Source: Dehalococcoidia bacterium (GTDB taxonomy: Bacteria; Chloroflexota; Dehalococcoidia; GIF9; AB-539-J10). From it: a stretch of 44,193 nucleotides of DNA. Positions 25,286-34,612 of the stretch are shown here, piece after piece. Below the pieces are notes generated by a model. That model was not told where the DNA came from and did not search any database. It saw nothing but the letters and a program-made list of their open reading frames with translations. The DNA is taken from positions 1 to 44,193 of the forward strand of contig JAGHCA010000005.1 in assembly GCA_021160725.1 (NCBI GenBank). Direction: 5' to 3'. The translations under genes were made by a program, and so were the position numbers. Each line of letters begins with the position of its first letter. Position 1 is the first letter of the stretch.

Positions 25286-26101
25286 ATGGTCAAAGTTGCG
25301 TTCCAGGGAGAAAGAGGTGCATTCAGCGAGGATGCCGCGGTAAAGCTTTTTAGCGGGAACATTGATGTTTTGCCTTGTAGGCGGCTGAAAGAGGTTTTTG
25401 AACTTGTATCGCAGGATAATGTTGAATTTGGGGTAGTTCCTGTTGAGAACTCTCAAGCCGGCAGCATCAACGAGGCCTATGATTTGTTATTGGCATATCC
25501 TCTCAACATCTTTGCTGAAGTCATTATCAAAGTAACCCATTGTCTGATGGCTTTGCCCGGAGAAAAACTGGCTGATATAACAACGATTTATTCCCATCCT
25601 CAAGCCTTAGCGCAATGCGATGAGTTTTTAAGTAAACTAAAGGTTGAAATCATACCTAGCTACGATACTGCGGGCAGTGCCAAAATGATAAGAGAGAAAA
25701 GGTTGAGGAACTGTGCTGCCATAGCTAGCAAAAGAGCAGCCGATATTTATAGGCTGGAGATTCTGGCAACGGAAATTGAGACTAATGTCAATAATTACAC
25801 GAAATTCGTAGCTATCTCAAAGCAGAAAGCTAAACCTGCACAGAAAAATAAAACCTCTCTTGTTTTTATTGCTGCACATAAGCCCGGAGCTCTATACAAG
25901 ATTCTGGGCATCTTCGCCACTAGGAATATAAATTTGGCAAAATTGGAATCCAGGCCAAGCAAAGCTAAGCCCTGGGAATATGTTTTTTATGTTGATTTTG
26001 AGGGTCACCTTGATGGCGAAGTTTACCAGGAAGCTATGCTAGAGTTACAGAAAGAAGCTACTTTTGTTAAGATACTTGGGTCCTATCCTCAGGCCATCTG
26101 A
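25286..26101 (+). CDS. pheA: Prephenate dehydratase
   Basis: Converts prephenate to phenylpyruvate in phenylalanine synthesis. The 271 aa monofunctional enzyme starts VKVAFQGERGAFSEDAAVKL and has the catalytic NNYTKFVAIS (TKF motif) near residue 170. A C-terminal ACT domain begins KTSLVFIAAHKPGALYKIL, with the phenylalanine-binding ESRP motif (LAKLESRPSKAKPWEYVFYV). No Shine-Dalgarno is visible. A TATACT (25267-25272) ends 13 nt before the ATG, suggesting a very short leader. No other aromatic gene is nearby. Confidence 0.95.
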   Translation: MVKVAFQGERGAFSEDAAVKLFSGNIDVLPCRRLKEVFELVSQDNVEFGVVPVENSQAGSINEAYDLLLAYPLNIFAEVIIKVTHCLMALPGEKLADITTIYSHPQALAQCDEFLSKLKVEIIPSYDTAGSAKMIREKRLRNCAAIASKRAADIYRLEILATEIETNVNNYTKFVAISKQKAKPAQKNKTSLVFIAAHKPGALYKILGIFATRNINLAKLESRPSKAKPWEYVFYVDFEGHLDGEVYQEAMLELQKEATFVKILGSYPQAI

Positions 26102-26123
26102 AGCGATTTAGACTCTAATCGTT

Positions 26124-26171
26124 ATTGCCAATCTGCCCCTGACTCAATCAGGGATCTCGGGATGTGGCAAT
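26124..26171. terminator. Nested hairpin between convergent pheA and HIT gene
   Basis: ATTGCCA (26124-26130) pairs with TGGCAAT (26165-26171), and inside it CCCTGA (26137-26142) pairs with TCAGGG (26148-26153). It lies 23 nt after the pheA stop and before the end of the opposing HIT gene, as a bidirectional terminator would, but no clear T-run follows on either strand. Confidence 0.4.
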
Positions 26172-26275
26172 CTAAAAAAGATTAACGAGCTTGTTCCTAA
26201 GCGTATACAAGGAATCTAGCTCTGTTCAATGACACAATACAGCTATTTTTATAGCATACTACAGCAGGTTGGCAA

Positions 26276-26755
26276 CTATTCTTGTAACTTCGCTCTTAGT
26301 CTTTTGTATGTAGAAATCAGGGCTTCCGATATGACTTTGGTATCAGATAACACCGGCATAAAGTTGGTATCGCCTTCCCACCTGGGTACTATGTGTGTAT
26401 GGATATGTCCTGCTATTCCGGCTCCGGCCACCTTGCCTACATTCAAGCCGATATTGAAGCCATCTGGCTTCATTACCTCTTTCAGAAGCCCCAGGCCTTT
26501 CTTGACGATATCAAAATGTTCTTTTGCTTCCTTATCTGTCAAGTCCTGCAAATTAGCTATATGCCGATAGGGGACAACCATTAAATGCCCTGGGTTATAG
26601 GGGAAGGCGTTCAGGATTATGAAGTTGTGTTGACCGCGATAAAGGATAAAATTTGCCTCGTCGTTATTTTCCTTGGGTTTCTGGCATAAAATGCACCGGC
26701 TTTCTGGGGCTCTTTGTATATATTCTATTCGCCATGGCGCCCAAAGATATTCCAT
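26276..26755 (-). CDS. HIT family hydrolase (Ap4A phosphorylase-like)
   Basis: Nucleotidyl hydrolase/transferase of the histidine-triad superfamily, 159 aa. The N-terminus EYLWAPWRIEYI is shared with bacterial HIT proteins related to Ap4A phosphorylase and FHIT. CILCQKPKEN supplies two cysteines for a zinc site. HLMVVPYRHIANLQDL and the active-site triad HIHTHIVPRW (about 122-131) are intact. It probably acts on dinucleoside polyphosphates or AMP conjugates; the substrate is not defined. It stands alone on the minus strand between pheA and ffh. Confidence 0.9.
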   Translation of the reverse strand: MEYLWAPWRIEYIQRAPESRCILCQKPKENNDEANFILYRGQHNFIILNAFPYNPGHLMVVPYRHIANLQDLTDKEAKEHFDIVKKGLGLLKEVMKPDGFNIGLNVGKVAGAGIAGHIHTHIVPRWEGDTNFMPVLSDTKVISEALISTYKRLRAKLQE

Positions 26756-26839
26756 CGAACCTATATAGTATGCTGATTCTGGATTAAATGCAATGGTTTT
26801 TTGGTTTGGGATGAGAAATTATGAATGTGGCACAATGAG

Positions 26840-26869
26840 TTGACTATGCGATTTAGCTAGGCATAAAAT
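26840..26869 (+). promoter_or_regulatory. Promoter of ffh
   Basis: TTGACT (26840-26845), an 18-nt spacer and TAAAAT (26864-26869). The ffh ATG is 14 nt after the -10 box, so the leader would be only about 7 nt. Confidence 0.55.
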
Positions 26870-26883
26870 ACTCGGGGGCTGAC

Positions 26884-28224
26884 ATGCTTGAAATCTTGAC
26901 CCAAAAACTGACCAGTGTATTTGAGAAGCTTGGCAGGAAAGGCAAGCTGAACGAAGCTGACGTTGACGAGGCTTTACGCCAGGTACGGCTGGCGCTGCTG
27001 GAGGCAGATGTAAATTTTAAGGTAGTCAAGGAATTTTTGTCCAGGGTGAGAGAACGTGCCATTGGCTCTGAAGTATTGCACAGCCTGACGCCAGCCCAGC
27101 AGATTATTAAGATTGTCAATGAGGAATTAATTGTTGTCTTGGGTGGTGAGCCTGGCCGTTTAGCTTCGGTTCCTGAGCCACCCGCGGTTGCTTTGCTCGT
27201 GGGATTACAGGGCTCTGGTAAAACCACTACAGCGGTGAAGCTAGCTGTTCAGCTCAAACATCTAGGACAAAGACCTCTATTAGTAGCTGCTGATACTCGT
27301 CGACCCGCTGCTATTGAACAACTAACATTGCTGGGTGAGCAACATGATATTCCAGTATATAGTGAGAATCCTAACGTAGCAGCAACAACAATTTGCCAGC
27401 GTGCTCTGAAGCAGGCTAAGGAAAGGGGAATGACCTGGGTTATAGTGGATACTCAAGGACGCTTGCATGTTGACCAGGCTATGATGAAGGAATTGGCTGA
27501 TATCAAGTCTCTGGTACGACCTGCAGAGGTATTGCTTACGGTGGATGCTATGATTGGCCAGGATGCTGTAAGAGTAGCTCAGGAATTCCACAGTCGCATC
27601 GGGCTCACGGGGCTCATTCTGACGAAGATGGATGGGGATGCTCGGGGGGGAGCCGCTCTTTCTATTAGATTTATCACCGGGGTGCCCATCAAATACCTGG
27701 GCACGGGTGAGAAGATGGATACTCTGGAAGTATTTCATCCCGACCGTTTAGCGTCTCGTATTTTGGGTATGGGTGATATGCTCACCTTTATCGAGCGGGC
27801 TGAGACGGCTTTTGACCAGCAACAAGCAAAGAATTTGGAAAGAAAAATGCGCAGCGGGGATTTTGACCTTGAAGACCTCCTCAGCCAAATGCGGCAAATT
27901 TACAGGATGGGTTCCTTAGGGCGGCTGGTGGAGATGATACCGGGCTTCTCCAAATTCGCTTCTCAGTTGCCAGATGCCGAGGGGGAGAAACAGTTAAAAA
28001 AGATAGAAGCTATTATTCTGTCTATGACTAGCGAGGAAAGACGTAATCCAGCCATTATTGATGGCAAACGGCGCGCCCGTATTGCTCAGGGGAGCGGCAC
28101 TACATCCAAGGATGTTAATCAACTTCTTAATCAGTTTCGTGAGATACAAAAGTTGACTAAGTCATTAACGCATGGCAAGTTACCTAGAAAGATGGGTAAT
28201 ATATTTGATATTCCCTTAAGATGA
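26884..28224 (+). CDS. ffh: Signal recognition particle protein Ffh
   Basis: GTPase of the signal recognition particle, 446 aa, which binds signal sequences of nascent membrane proteins and 4.5S RNA. N domain at about 1-85; G domain with GLQGSGKTTTAVKLA (P-loop 107-114), AADTRRPAAIEQL, TKMDGDARGGAALS and GTGEKMDTLEVFHPDRL. The M domain with MRQIYRMGSLGRLVEMIPG and KRRARIAQGSGTT binds RNA. The G3 motif reads DTQGR (189-193) instead of the usual DTAGR. No 4.5S RNA gene was found nearby. Its stop is 2 nt from the stop of the opposing rpoD. Confidence 0.96.
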   Translation: MLEILTQKLTSVFEKLGRKGKLNEADVDEALRQVRLALLEADVNFKVVKEFLSRVRERAIGSEVLHSLTPAQQIIKIVNEELIVVLGGEPGRLASVPEPPAVALLVGLQGSGKTTTAVKLAVQLKHLGQRPLLVAADTRRPAAIEQLTLLGEQHDIPVYSENPNVAATTICQRALKQAKERGMTWVIVDTQGRLHVDQAMMKELADIKSLVRPAEVLLTVDAMIGQDAVRVAQEFHSRIGLTGLILTKMDGDARGGAALSIRFITGVPIKYLGTGEKMDTLEVFHPDRLASRILGMGDMLTFIERAETAFDQQQAKNLERKMRSGDFDLEDLLSQMRQIYRMGSLGRLVEMIPGFSKFASQLPDAEGEKQLKKIEAIILSMTSEERRNPAIIDGKRRARIAQGSGTTSKDVNQLLNQFREIQKLTKSLTHGKLPRKMGNIFDIPLR

Positions 28225-28226
28225 AA

Positions 28227-29702
28227 TCAATCCAGATAGCCTTTGAGCTTTCGGCTACGGGTGGGATGACGTAACTTGCGTAGAGCCTTGCCTTCAATCT
28301 GGCGTATTCTTTCTCGAGTTACATCGAATTCTCTGCCCACCTCTTCCAGGGTTCGAGCATGTCCGTCTTTAAGGCCAAACCTAAGCTGGAGCACCTTTTT
28401 TTCTCGTTCGGTAAGTTCATCAAGCACTTTATCTATTTGTTCTTTGAGCAGCTGGTGTGAAGTGGCTTCAGTCGGTGCTAAGCTGGTGCGGTCTTCAACG
28501 AGGTCACCTAGACGGCTATCAGCATCTTCGCCAATGGGCATGTCTAGTGACATTGGCTCACGGAAAAACAAAGCCATGACCCCTTCTACTTTTTCTGGGG
28601 GTATATTCAGGCGGCTGCCAATTTCTTCGTAAGTTGGTTCGTGTCCAAGTTCTTGAATTAACTGCCGAGTTGTGCGTAGCAACTTGTTAATTGTTTCCAC
28701 CATGTGTACTGGGATGCGAATGGTACGGGACTGGTCGGCTATAGAGCGAGTGATACCCTGCCTGATCCACCAGGTGGCATAAGTGCTGAACTTGTAGCCT
28801 TTCCTATATTGAAACTTATCTACGGCTCGGATAAGGCCAATATTTCCCTCTTGGATAAGCTCAAGTAGGGGCATGCCATGCCCGATGTATTTCTTGGCTA
28901 TGCTCACTACCAGGCGTAGGTTTGCTTCAGTGAGGTGCTTTTCTGATGCCTTTGCTTCAGTCTTTATCTTCTCAAAGTAAGCTTTGAACTCATTGCTATG
29001 AGGCTCGATTTGAGATAGGAACTCCTCGCTAGTCGAGAGGGTCTTCAACTTTTGCCATGAAATTTTATCTCGAGCCAGGAGCTCTAGCACCTGTGGGGGC
29101 AGCAGGTGACTGTTTATGGAGAGATTTACGATGGCTTCTTCGGCTGCCGTGTTTCCTTTGCCTATTCCTTTCGCGGTTGCTGCTATTAACGATGTGTCTA
29201 TAACATCATCGATGGCGGAACGCAGTTTAGGATTCTTGATTGTCGTTACCACATCGTCGGAGGGCTTGATACCAATATGCTCTTCGATAATCTGAACAAC
29301 GGGAGCTGCTTTGGATAATTGGGAAATTACGTGAATAACTATATCAACAGGTGAAGGAAATTTCTTGTGTTTTCTGAAATGGTTATCTTCGATTTTTTCT
29401 AAGCTTCTGCCCAGCTCTATCTTCCGACATAGAAACTTCTCTTCTTGGACGTTGAGAAGTGGTACTCTGCCGATTTCCTGAAGATACATACGAGCTGAGT
29501 CGTCAATTGCATCATATTCCCCTAGCGGTGGTGGAGGCTTGATTTCTTCAACTTCCTCATGGAGTAATTCTTCGTTCCCTTCACTTTCTTCAGTTTCCTC
29601 AGCTGCGGTGGTATCCTCCACTTCAGCTTCACCGCTGAGTAAGTCTTCAGCTACTACTTCATCACTATTCAGGTTGATGTTTCCTTCTTTTATTGAATCC
29701 AT
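28227..29702 (-). CDS. rpoD: RNA polymerase primary sigma factor RpoD
   Basis: Housekeeping sigma-70 factor of 491 aa. An acidic, low-complexity N-terminus (about 1-60) is followed by region 1.2 ([17 protein letters not shown]) and region 2 ([35 protein letters not shown], then [16 protein letters not shown]). Region 3 and region 4 follow, ending [20 protein letters not shown] and a conserved [10 protein letters not shown] tail. A non-conserved insert of about 140 residues separates regions 1.2 and 2. It overlaps the end of dnaG by 13 nt, the classical dnaG-rpoD arrangement. The near-consensus -35/-10 promoters in this window fit such a factor. Confidence 0.97.
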   Translation of the reverse strand: MDSIKEGNINLNSDEVVAEDLLSGEAEVEDTTAAEETEESEGNEELLHEEVEEIKPPPPLGEYDAIDDSARMYLQEIGRVPLLNVQEEKFLCRKIELGRSLEKIEDNHFRKHKKFPSPVDIVIHVISQLSKAAPVVQIIEEHIGIKPSDDVVTTIKNPKLRSAIDDVIDTSLIAATAKGIGKGNTAAEEAIVNLSINSHLLPPQVLELLARDKISWQKLKTLSTSEEFLSQIEPHSNEFKAYFEKIKTEAKASEKHLTEANLRLVVSIAKKYIGHGMPLLELIQEGNIGLIRAVDKFQYRKGYKFSTYATWWIRQGITRSIADQSRTIRIPVHMVETINKLLRTTRQLIQELGHEPTYEEIGSRLNIPPEKVEGVMALFFREPMSLDMPIGEDADSRLGDLVEDRTSLAPTEATSHQLLKEQIDKVLDELTEREKKVLQLRFGLKDGHARTLEEVGREFDVTRERIRQIEGKALRKLRHPTRSRKLKGYLD

Positions 29703-31486
29703 GGTTTTTTCCCTTTTTTAACAAAGATGTCCTGAAGTTGTTGTCCGGATTTTATATCTTGCTCATCTAGTTTGGACAACTCCGAGCTTGTCCCGCCCTT
29801 TTCTCTCGCCAGCTCAAGCATCGCCTCCTTCTCAGTTTCTAATTTACGAAGAAGCTTCTCCTGTAGGCGGAGAATACAATCGCTCAAAATAGAGTGCCGT
29901 TTTTGTTCGCTTTCACGTACGATTGGCGGAAAATTTTCGTTCAACAAATAGTATAAATGTTCTAATAGGCCACTGTCAAATTGACTTTCAAGGGTCGAGA
30001 TTTCAGGAGAACGCTGCCATCCGACGAAAATCTCCCGATTTTCTGTACATTCGAAGTACTCGGGGGATAATGATAGCTCTTGAGCTAAGGGACGAAGGTC
30101 TGGGTACTGAAGGAGAAGTGCCAGGCAGTATTCTTCAACACGGCTGGACCCAAGCTGGCGGGCAAGACGAGATTGTTCTGTTGGCTTGCTAAGTTGAGGC
30201 ATTGCTCTGGCAGTCTTTAATTTCTGTAAGGCAGCTTCTATATTCGACGTTTTGATTTTTAGCGCACGAGCTAGTTTCTCCACATAATGGAATTTTTGTG
30301 TGGGATCCTTTATTTCATAAATTGAGGGCAGGAGTTTTTCTACAGCCAGAGACTTGTCCCTGGCTTTATTGATATCCACTTTGCTTAGTACAGATTGGAA
30401 GGCGAAGTCCAGAATAGGCATGGCTTGTTCTACCAGCTTCTCCCAAAGGGCAGGGTTCTCGCTTATTACCTCGTCCGGGTCCTTGCCTTGAGGTAATAGG
30501 ATAACATTTGCTTCAGCATTGGAGTAAGCTAATATGGCTCTGCCTCGTAGAGTAGCTTCTTCTCCGGCAAGGTCGGCATCGAGCGCCAGAGTTATGTTAT
30601 TAGTTAGTCTTTTAATTCTTTCTACTTGCCTTTCGGTTAAAGAAGTTCCCATTGAACCAACTACATTTTGCCAATCGTGCTGGTGAGCAGTGAGAACATC
30701 CATGTAGCCTTCTACGATTATGGCGAGGTTTTTCTTTCTAATGGCAGATTTAGCCTTATCAATGCCATACAAGATGCTACCCTTATCGAAAATTTGTGTT
30801 TGAGGGGAGTTGATATATTTAGGCAGTGAGTCATCTAAAACTCTAGCCCCGAAACCGGAGACTCGACCCCGGTCATCGCATATAGGAAACATCAGCCGAT
30901 TGCGAAATCGATCGTAACTACCGCCTTCATCCCTCTCGATTATTAGACCAGCTTCTATCAGCTCCTTTTCTGTGTAACCTTTACCCTGCAGGTAATTCTT
31001 AAGGGCTTCCCAGGCATCGGGGCTGAAACCGAGACGGAACCCTTTGATGATCTCGTGTTTGACATTTCTTTTTGACAGATAGCTTCTCGCAGCCTCGCCT
31101 GCCTTGGTGTTCAATAGTAGATGGTGATAGTATTCAGCGGCTGATTCATTAATTTGAAATAATCTCTCTTTCTTCTCATCCCTAGCCTTGTCCGATGTCT
31201 CAATGGGGCTTAAAGTTATGCCTCCCTTTTGAGCTAGGAGGCGAAGAGCTTGGCCAAAATCGATGCCCTCTTTTTTCATGATAAAAGAGAAGATATCGCC
31301 GCCAGTCCCACAGGCGCCAAAGCAATGCCAGCTTTGTTGCTCAGGAAAAACGAAAAAGGATGCATGCTTCTCACTGTGAAAGGGGCATAAGCCTTTGAAG
31401 TTACGCCCCGCTTTTTGCAGAGTAACGTACTCGGAGACAAGCTCTACTATATCTAACCTCTGCTTTATCTCTGTGATTACGCTCAT
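29690..31486 (-). CDS. dnaG: DNA primase
   Basis: Synthesises RNA primers for replication; 598 aa. The N-terminal zinc domain is [20 protein letters not shown] followed by [15 protein letters not shown]. The catalytic TOPRIM core has [16 protein letters not shown] and [17 protein letters not shown], plus [20 protein letters not shown] in the polymerase domain. A C-terminal helicase-binding domain (about 430-598) is divergent. The start is the ATG at 31486, the canonical N-terminus ([20 protein letters not shown]). It precedes and overlaps rpoD. Upstream is an AT-rich repeat. Confidence 0.96.
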   Translation of the reverse strand: MSVITEIKQRLDIVELVSEYVTLQKAGRNFKGLCPFHSEKHASFFVFPEQQSWHCFGACGTGGDIFSFIMKKEGIDFGQALRLLAQKGGITLSPIETSDKARDEKKERLFQINESAAEYYHHLLLNTKAGEAARSYLSKRNVKHEIIKGFRLGFSPDAWEALKNYLQGKGYTEKELIEAGLIIERDEGGSYDRFRNRLMFPICDDRGRVSGFGARVLDDSLPKYINSPQTQIFDKGSILYGIDKAKSAIRKKNLAIIVEGYMDVLTAHQHDWQNVVGSMGTSLTERQVERIKRLTNNITLALDADLAGEEATLRGRAILAYSNAEANVILLPQGKDPDEVISENPALWEKLVEQAMPILDFAFQSVLSKVDINKARDKSLAVEKLLPSIYEIKDPTQKFHYVEKLARALKIKTSNIEAALQKLKTARAMPQLSKPTEQSRLARQLGSSRVEEYCLALLLQYPDLRPLAQELSLSPEYFECTENREIFVGWQRSPEISTLESQFDSGLLEHLYYLLNENFPPIVRESEQKRHSILSDCILRLQEKLLRKLETEKEAMLELAREKGGTSSELSKLDEQDIKSGQQLQDIFVKKGKKPWIQ

Positions 31487-31492
31487 TTAGTA

Positions 31493-31620
31493 TAAATTCC
31501 AAATCTTAATATCTAAATCCTAAACAAATTCGAGTTTCTAAATTCAAACCCTCTCATATTTTAGTCATTGGGTTTGGATATTGTTTAGCATTTTGTATTT
31601 AGTGTTTAGGATTTTCTCTT
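31493..31620. repeat. AT-rich dispersed repeat, copy 4
   Basis: Intergenic copy between dgt and dnaG: left arm with TCTAAATCCTAAACAAATTC, centre TTTTAGTCATTGGG, right arm with TATTTAGTGTTTAGGATTTT. The arms are near-inverted as in the other copies at 1-125 and 18568-18699. Confidence 0.7.
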
Positions 31621-31635
31621 TATTGTGTCTTACCC

Positions 31636-32685
31636 TTACGTATTTAGTTCCTGGGATATTTCTTCAGCTAATCTTAGCGCATATTGGTCGGTCATCCCGG
31701 CAATATAATCAATGACTTTGCGTTCCCTGCCATCCGGCAAAGAGGTAAACTCTCGAGGTAGGCTATCCTCGTGCTCCAGGAAATGAGAATATAACAGGCG
31801 CAGTGCCCTTTCTGCTTTTACTGCATCCTCACCCGCCAAGCTGGGATAATATACTTTGTCAAATAGAAACTGGCGGAGTAGGTTGGTTGCCCTGAGGATA
31901 TCGGGGCTCATGCCTATAGTTGGGTTGGTTAAATTGCCATTGCCACTGACAGGCCAGGAGCAGTTTATGATGTCACAAACCATGGTATTAATTCGCTGTG
32001 AATGCTCCTGTCCCAGAGTTGCTACTACTGGCTTGGGCAAATCATTATGAGAGATAATATGAGCTCTTATGGCATCTTCGACGTCATGGTTAACGTAGGC
32101 CACGATATCGGCTATCTTGCATATTTGACCCTCCAGAGTATTGACATTTCCCCATTCCGCTCCTAAGATCTCAGCTTGCCCCTTGGAGTGATTGAGGATG
32201 CCGTCTCGTACTTCCCAGGTGAGATTTAACCCTTGTCCCTCCTTCTCCAGTAAGTCAACTACTCGTAAGCTTTGTTCATTATGCTTGAATCCGCCGTGAT
32301 ACAACTCATTTAAAACCTTCTCGCCTATATGACCAAAAGGCGTATGTCCCAGGTCGTGTCCCAAGGCGATAGCCTCCGTGAGGTCTTCGTTGAGATTTAG
32401 AGCTCGGGATATAGTTCTGGCTATTTGAGATACTTCCAGGGTATGAGTAAGCCTGGTGACATAATGGTCACCCAGGGGAGCAATAAAGACCTGTGTCTTA
32501 TGTTTCAACCGACGGAAAGCCTTGGAATGGATAATGCGGTCACGGTCGCGTTGAAAACTGGTCCTTATGGGGCATGGCTCTTCCCATTTCAGCCGACCAC
32601 GACTGAACTTACTCTTAGAGGCATAAGGGGAAAGGGCTTCCTCCTTCTTCTCTGTTTGCTCGCGTATACTGGGTTTGTTAACCAT
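31636..32685 (-). CDS. dgt: Deoxyguanosinetriphosphate triphosphohydrolase-like protein
   Basis: HD-domain dNTP triphosphohydrolase of 349 aa that removes triphosphate from dNTPs, influencing nucleotide pools. The metal-binding HD motif is visible in LTHTLEVSQIARTISRAL and AIALGHDLGHTPFGHIGE, with IADIVAYVNHDVEDAIRA further on. RTSFQRDRDRIIHSKAFRRL is typical of the family start. No Shine-Dalgarno precedes the ATG; instead a TATAGT on the minus strand (32697-32692) ends 6 nt before it, so a leaderless transcript is plausible. Neighbours are the broken ppsA and dnaG. Confidence 0.93.
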   Translation of the reverse strand: MVNKPSIREQTEKKEEALSPYASKSKFSRGRLKWEEPCPIRTSFQRDRDRIIHSKAFRRLKHKTQVFIAPLGDHYVTRLTHTLEVSQIARTISRALNLNEDLTEAIALGHDLGHTPFGHIGEKVLNELYHGGFKHNEQSLRVVDLLEKEGQGLNLTWEVRDGILNHSKGQAEILGAEWGNVNTLEGQICKIADIVAYVNHDVEDAIRAHIISHNDLPKPVVATLGQEHSQRINTMVCDIINCSWPVSGNGNLTNPTIGMSPDILRATNLLRQFLFDKVYYPSLAGEDAVKAERALRLLYSHFLEHEDSLPREFTSLPDGRERKVIDYIAGMTDQYALRLAEEISQELNT

Positions 32686-32752
32686 AGAATCACTATAAAC
32701 ACAGTAAGTCGAGGTAAAATCTTTGATTTATAGAAGCGGTGTCCTCACACGC

Positions 32753-34609
32753 TCACGTGCCTTTTCTTTTGCTTCTTGACTTTATCCTATCTTCTACCGC
32801 TGCAATATTTAGCCTCGTCGACAATATCACATCCGGGTTCAAAGAAATTGAATCTATTCCACATTCAACTAAGTAGTCGGCAAATTCGGGGAAATCACTC
32901 GGTGCCTGCCCACATATCCCTACCTTTCTCCTTGGTTTATGACGGTGTGCAATATCTATGACTTGTTTTACCAGTCTTTTTACCGCTTCATTCCTTTCAT
33001 CAAATATGTGTGCCACGAGTTCGGAATCCCTATCTAAACCAAGAGTTAACTGTGTTAAGTCGTTCGACCCTATGCTGAACCCGTCAAACACACTGGCGAA
33101 CTCTTCAGCTAAAATCACATTTGACGGTATCTCGCACATCACATACACTTCCAATTCGTTTTCTCCTTGCGCTAAGCCAAACTCTGCCATGGCTTTTATC
33201 ACTTTTCTCCCTTCCTCTGGCGTTCGGCAAAAAGGAACCATCACCTTCACATTGGTCAATCCCATTACATCTCTTACTTTCTTTATTGCCTGGCATTCTA
33301 AACCAAAGGCAGGCTTGAATTTTGCATCATAATAGCGAGATGCTCCTCTCCAGCCTATCATTGGGTTTCTTTCCTCCGGCTCATAGCGATATCCACCGAC
33401 TAAATTGGCATATTCATTTGTCCTGAAGTCTGAAAACCTGACGATGACCTCGTTGGGATAAAACCCTGCCGCGATCTTCGCTATTCCCATTGCCAGGGTG
33501 TCAATGAAAAACTCCCTTTTATCCTCATATGATGCGCTTCTCTTATCTATCTCTTCAATTACTTTTGCCAATTTCTCGTCAGTACGTGCTGCTTTTTTCA
33601 GTTCAGCATATTCTATAAGCGCCATAGGATGTATGCCGATATAAGAGTTGATGATGAACTCTTCTCGGGCTAATCCCACACCGTCATTGGGAATTTGGCT
33701 TTGAATGAATGCACCATCGGGAATGCCGAAGTTCATCATTATTTTGGTATCGGGTCTGGGGAGCTTACTCACCTCGATTTCCTCTATCCTGTATTTCAAT
33801 TTTCCTTCGTATATCTTACCCCTACCCTGGGAACAATCTACAGTAACTTGCTTGACCTTCCTCAAGACCTCTGTTCCTTTGCCTGTGCTAATTACACAGG
33901 GTACTCCCAGCTCCCGACTGACGATAGCTGCATGGCATGTCCTGCCGCCTTTGTTTGTAACTATGGCGCTAGCAACCTTCATTATCGGTTCCCAATCAGG
34001 ATCTGTCATATCAGTAACTAAAACTTGACCCTTCTTGAATTTGTGGATTTCACTACTACTTTCTATTATATTCACCTCGCCTTGTCCTATCCTTGTACCT
34101 ACTGCTTCCCCTGTCAGCAGTAGTTTTCCCGCTTCTTCAAGTACATAAGTCTTGAGTGAAGCCATGTCCATTTGTGAATACACTGTCTCAGGACGGGCCT
34201 GGACTATGAAAAGTTCTCCGGTTACCCCATCCTTTGCCCATTCAATATCCATGGGCGTGTCATAATGTTCTTCTATAATACAAGCCCATCTGGCGAGAGT
34301 TAGAACCTCATTGTCATTCAACGCGAATTTTCTTTGCTCCCCAACCTTGACTTCTTGTTGCTCCGTGCCAGTTCCATCTCCCTTGTACACCAACTTCTTT
34401 TCCTTCGTCCCCAGCTTCTTCTCCACAATGGGACTGAACCCTTCCTTCAGAGTGGGCTTGAAAACGTAAAACTGGTCAGGGTTAACCACTCCCTGTACCA
34501 CATTCTCTCCCAGCCCGTAGGCAGCGGTTATGTACACCACGTCTCTGAAACCTGATTCCGGGTCCATGGAAAATATGACACCGGAGCAGGCTAAATCAGA
34601 ACGAACCAT
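32753..34609 (-). CDS. ppsA: Phosphoenolpyruvate synthase, C-terminal fragment
   Basis: The larger part (618 aa) of a PEP synthase that is interrupted by one TAA. It contains the end of the ATP-binding domain, the phosphohistidine swivel domain (NKGGRTCHAAIVSRELGVPC, His226 of the fragment) and the TIM-barrel PEP/pyruvate site ending with KVGICGQAPSDFPEFADYLV, whose Cys is catalytic. The ATG at 34609 lies two codons after the stop of the N-terminal fragment. GGTGGGGGTG just upstream could support re-initiation. Alone it lacks most of the ATP-grasp fold and would not phosphorylate pyruvate. Confidence 0.85.
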   Translation of the reverse strand: MVRSDLACSGVIFSMDPESGFRDVVYITAAYGLGENVVQGVVNPDQFYVFKPTLKEGFSPIVEKKLGTKEKKLVYKGDGTGTEQQEVKVGEQRKFALNDNEVLTLARWACIIEEHYDTPMDIEWAKDGVTGELFIVQARPETVYSQMDMASLKTYVLEEAGKLLLTGEAVGTRIGQGEVNIIESSSEIHKFKKGQVLVTDMTDPDWEPIMKVASAIVTNKGGRTCHAAIVSRELGVPCVISTGKGTEVLRKVKQVTVDCSQGRGKIYEGKLKYRIEEIEVSKLPRPDTKIMMNFGIPDGAFIQSQIPNDGVGLAREEFIINSYIGIHPMALIEYAELKKAARTDEKLAKVIEEIDKRSASYEDKREFFIDTLAMGIAKIAAGFYPNEVIVRFSDFRTNEYANLVGGYRYEPEERNPMIGWRGASRYYDAKFKPAFGLECQAIKKVRDVMGLTNVKVMVPFCRTPEEGRKVIKAMAEFGLAQGENELEVYVMCEIPSNVILAEEFASVFDGFSIGSNDLTQLTLGLDRDSELVAHIFDERNEAVKRLVKQVIDIAHRHKPRRKVGICGQAPSDFPEFADYLVECGIDSISLNPDVILSTRLNIAAVEDRIKSRSKRKGT

Positions 34610-34612
34610 CTT

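Noticed and set aside
26229-26570. Plus-strand frame opposite the HIT gene
   Set aside because: Shadow of an intact histidine-triad protein on the other strand.
26756-26883. 4.5S SRP RNA next to ffh
   Set aside because: The short gap has no GGAA-tetraloop hairpin of the SRP RNA type.
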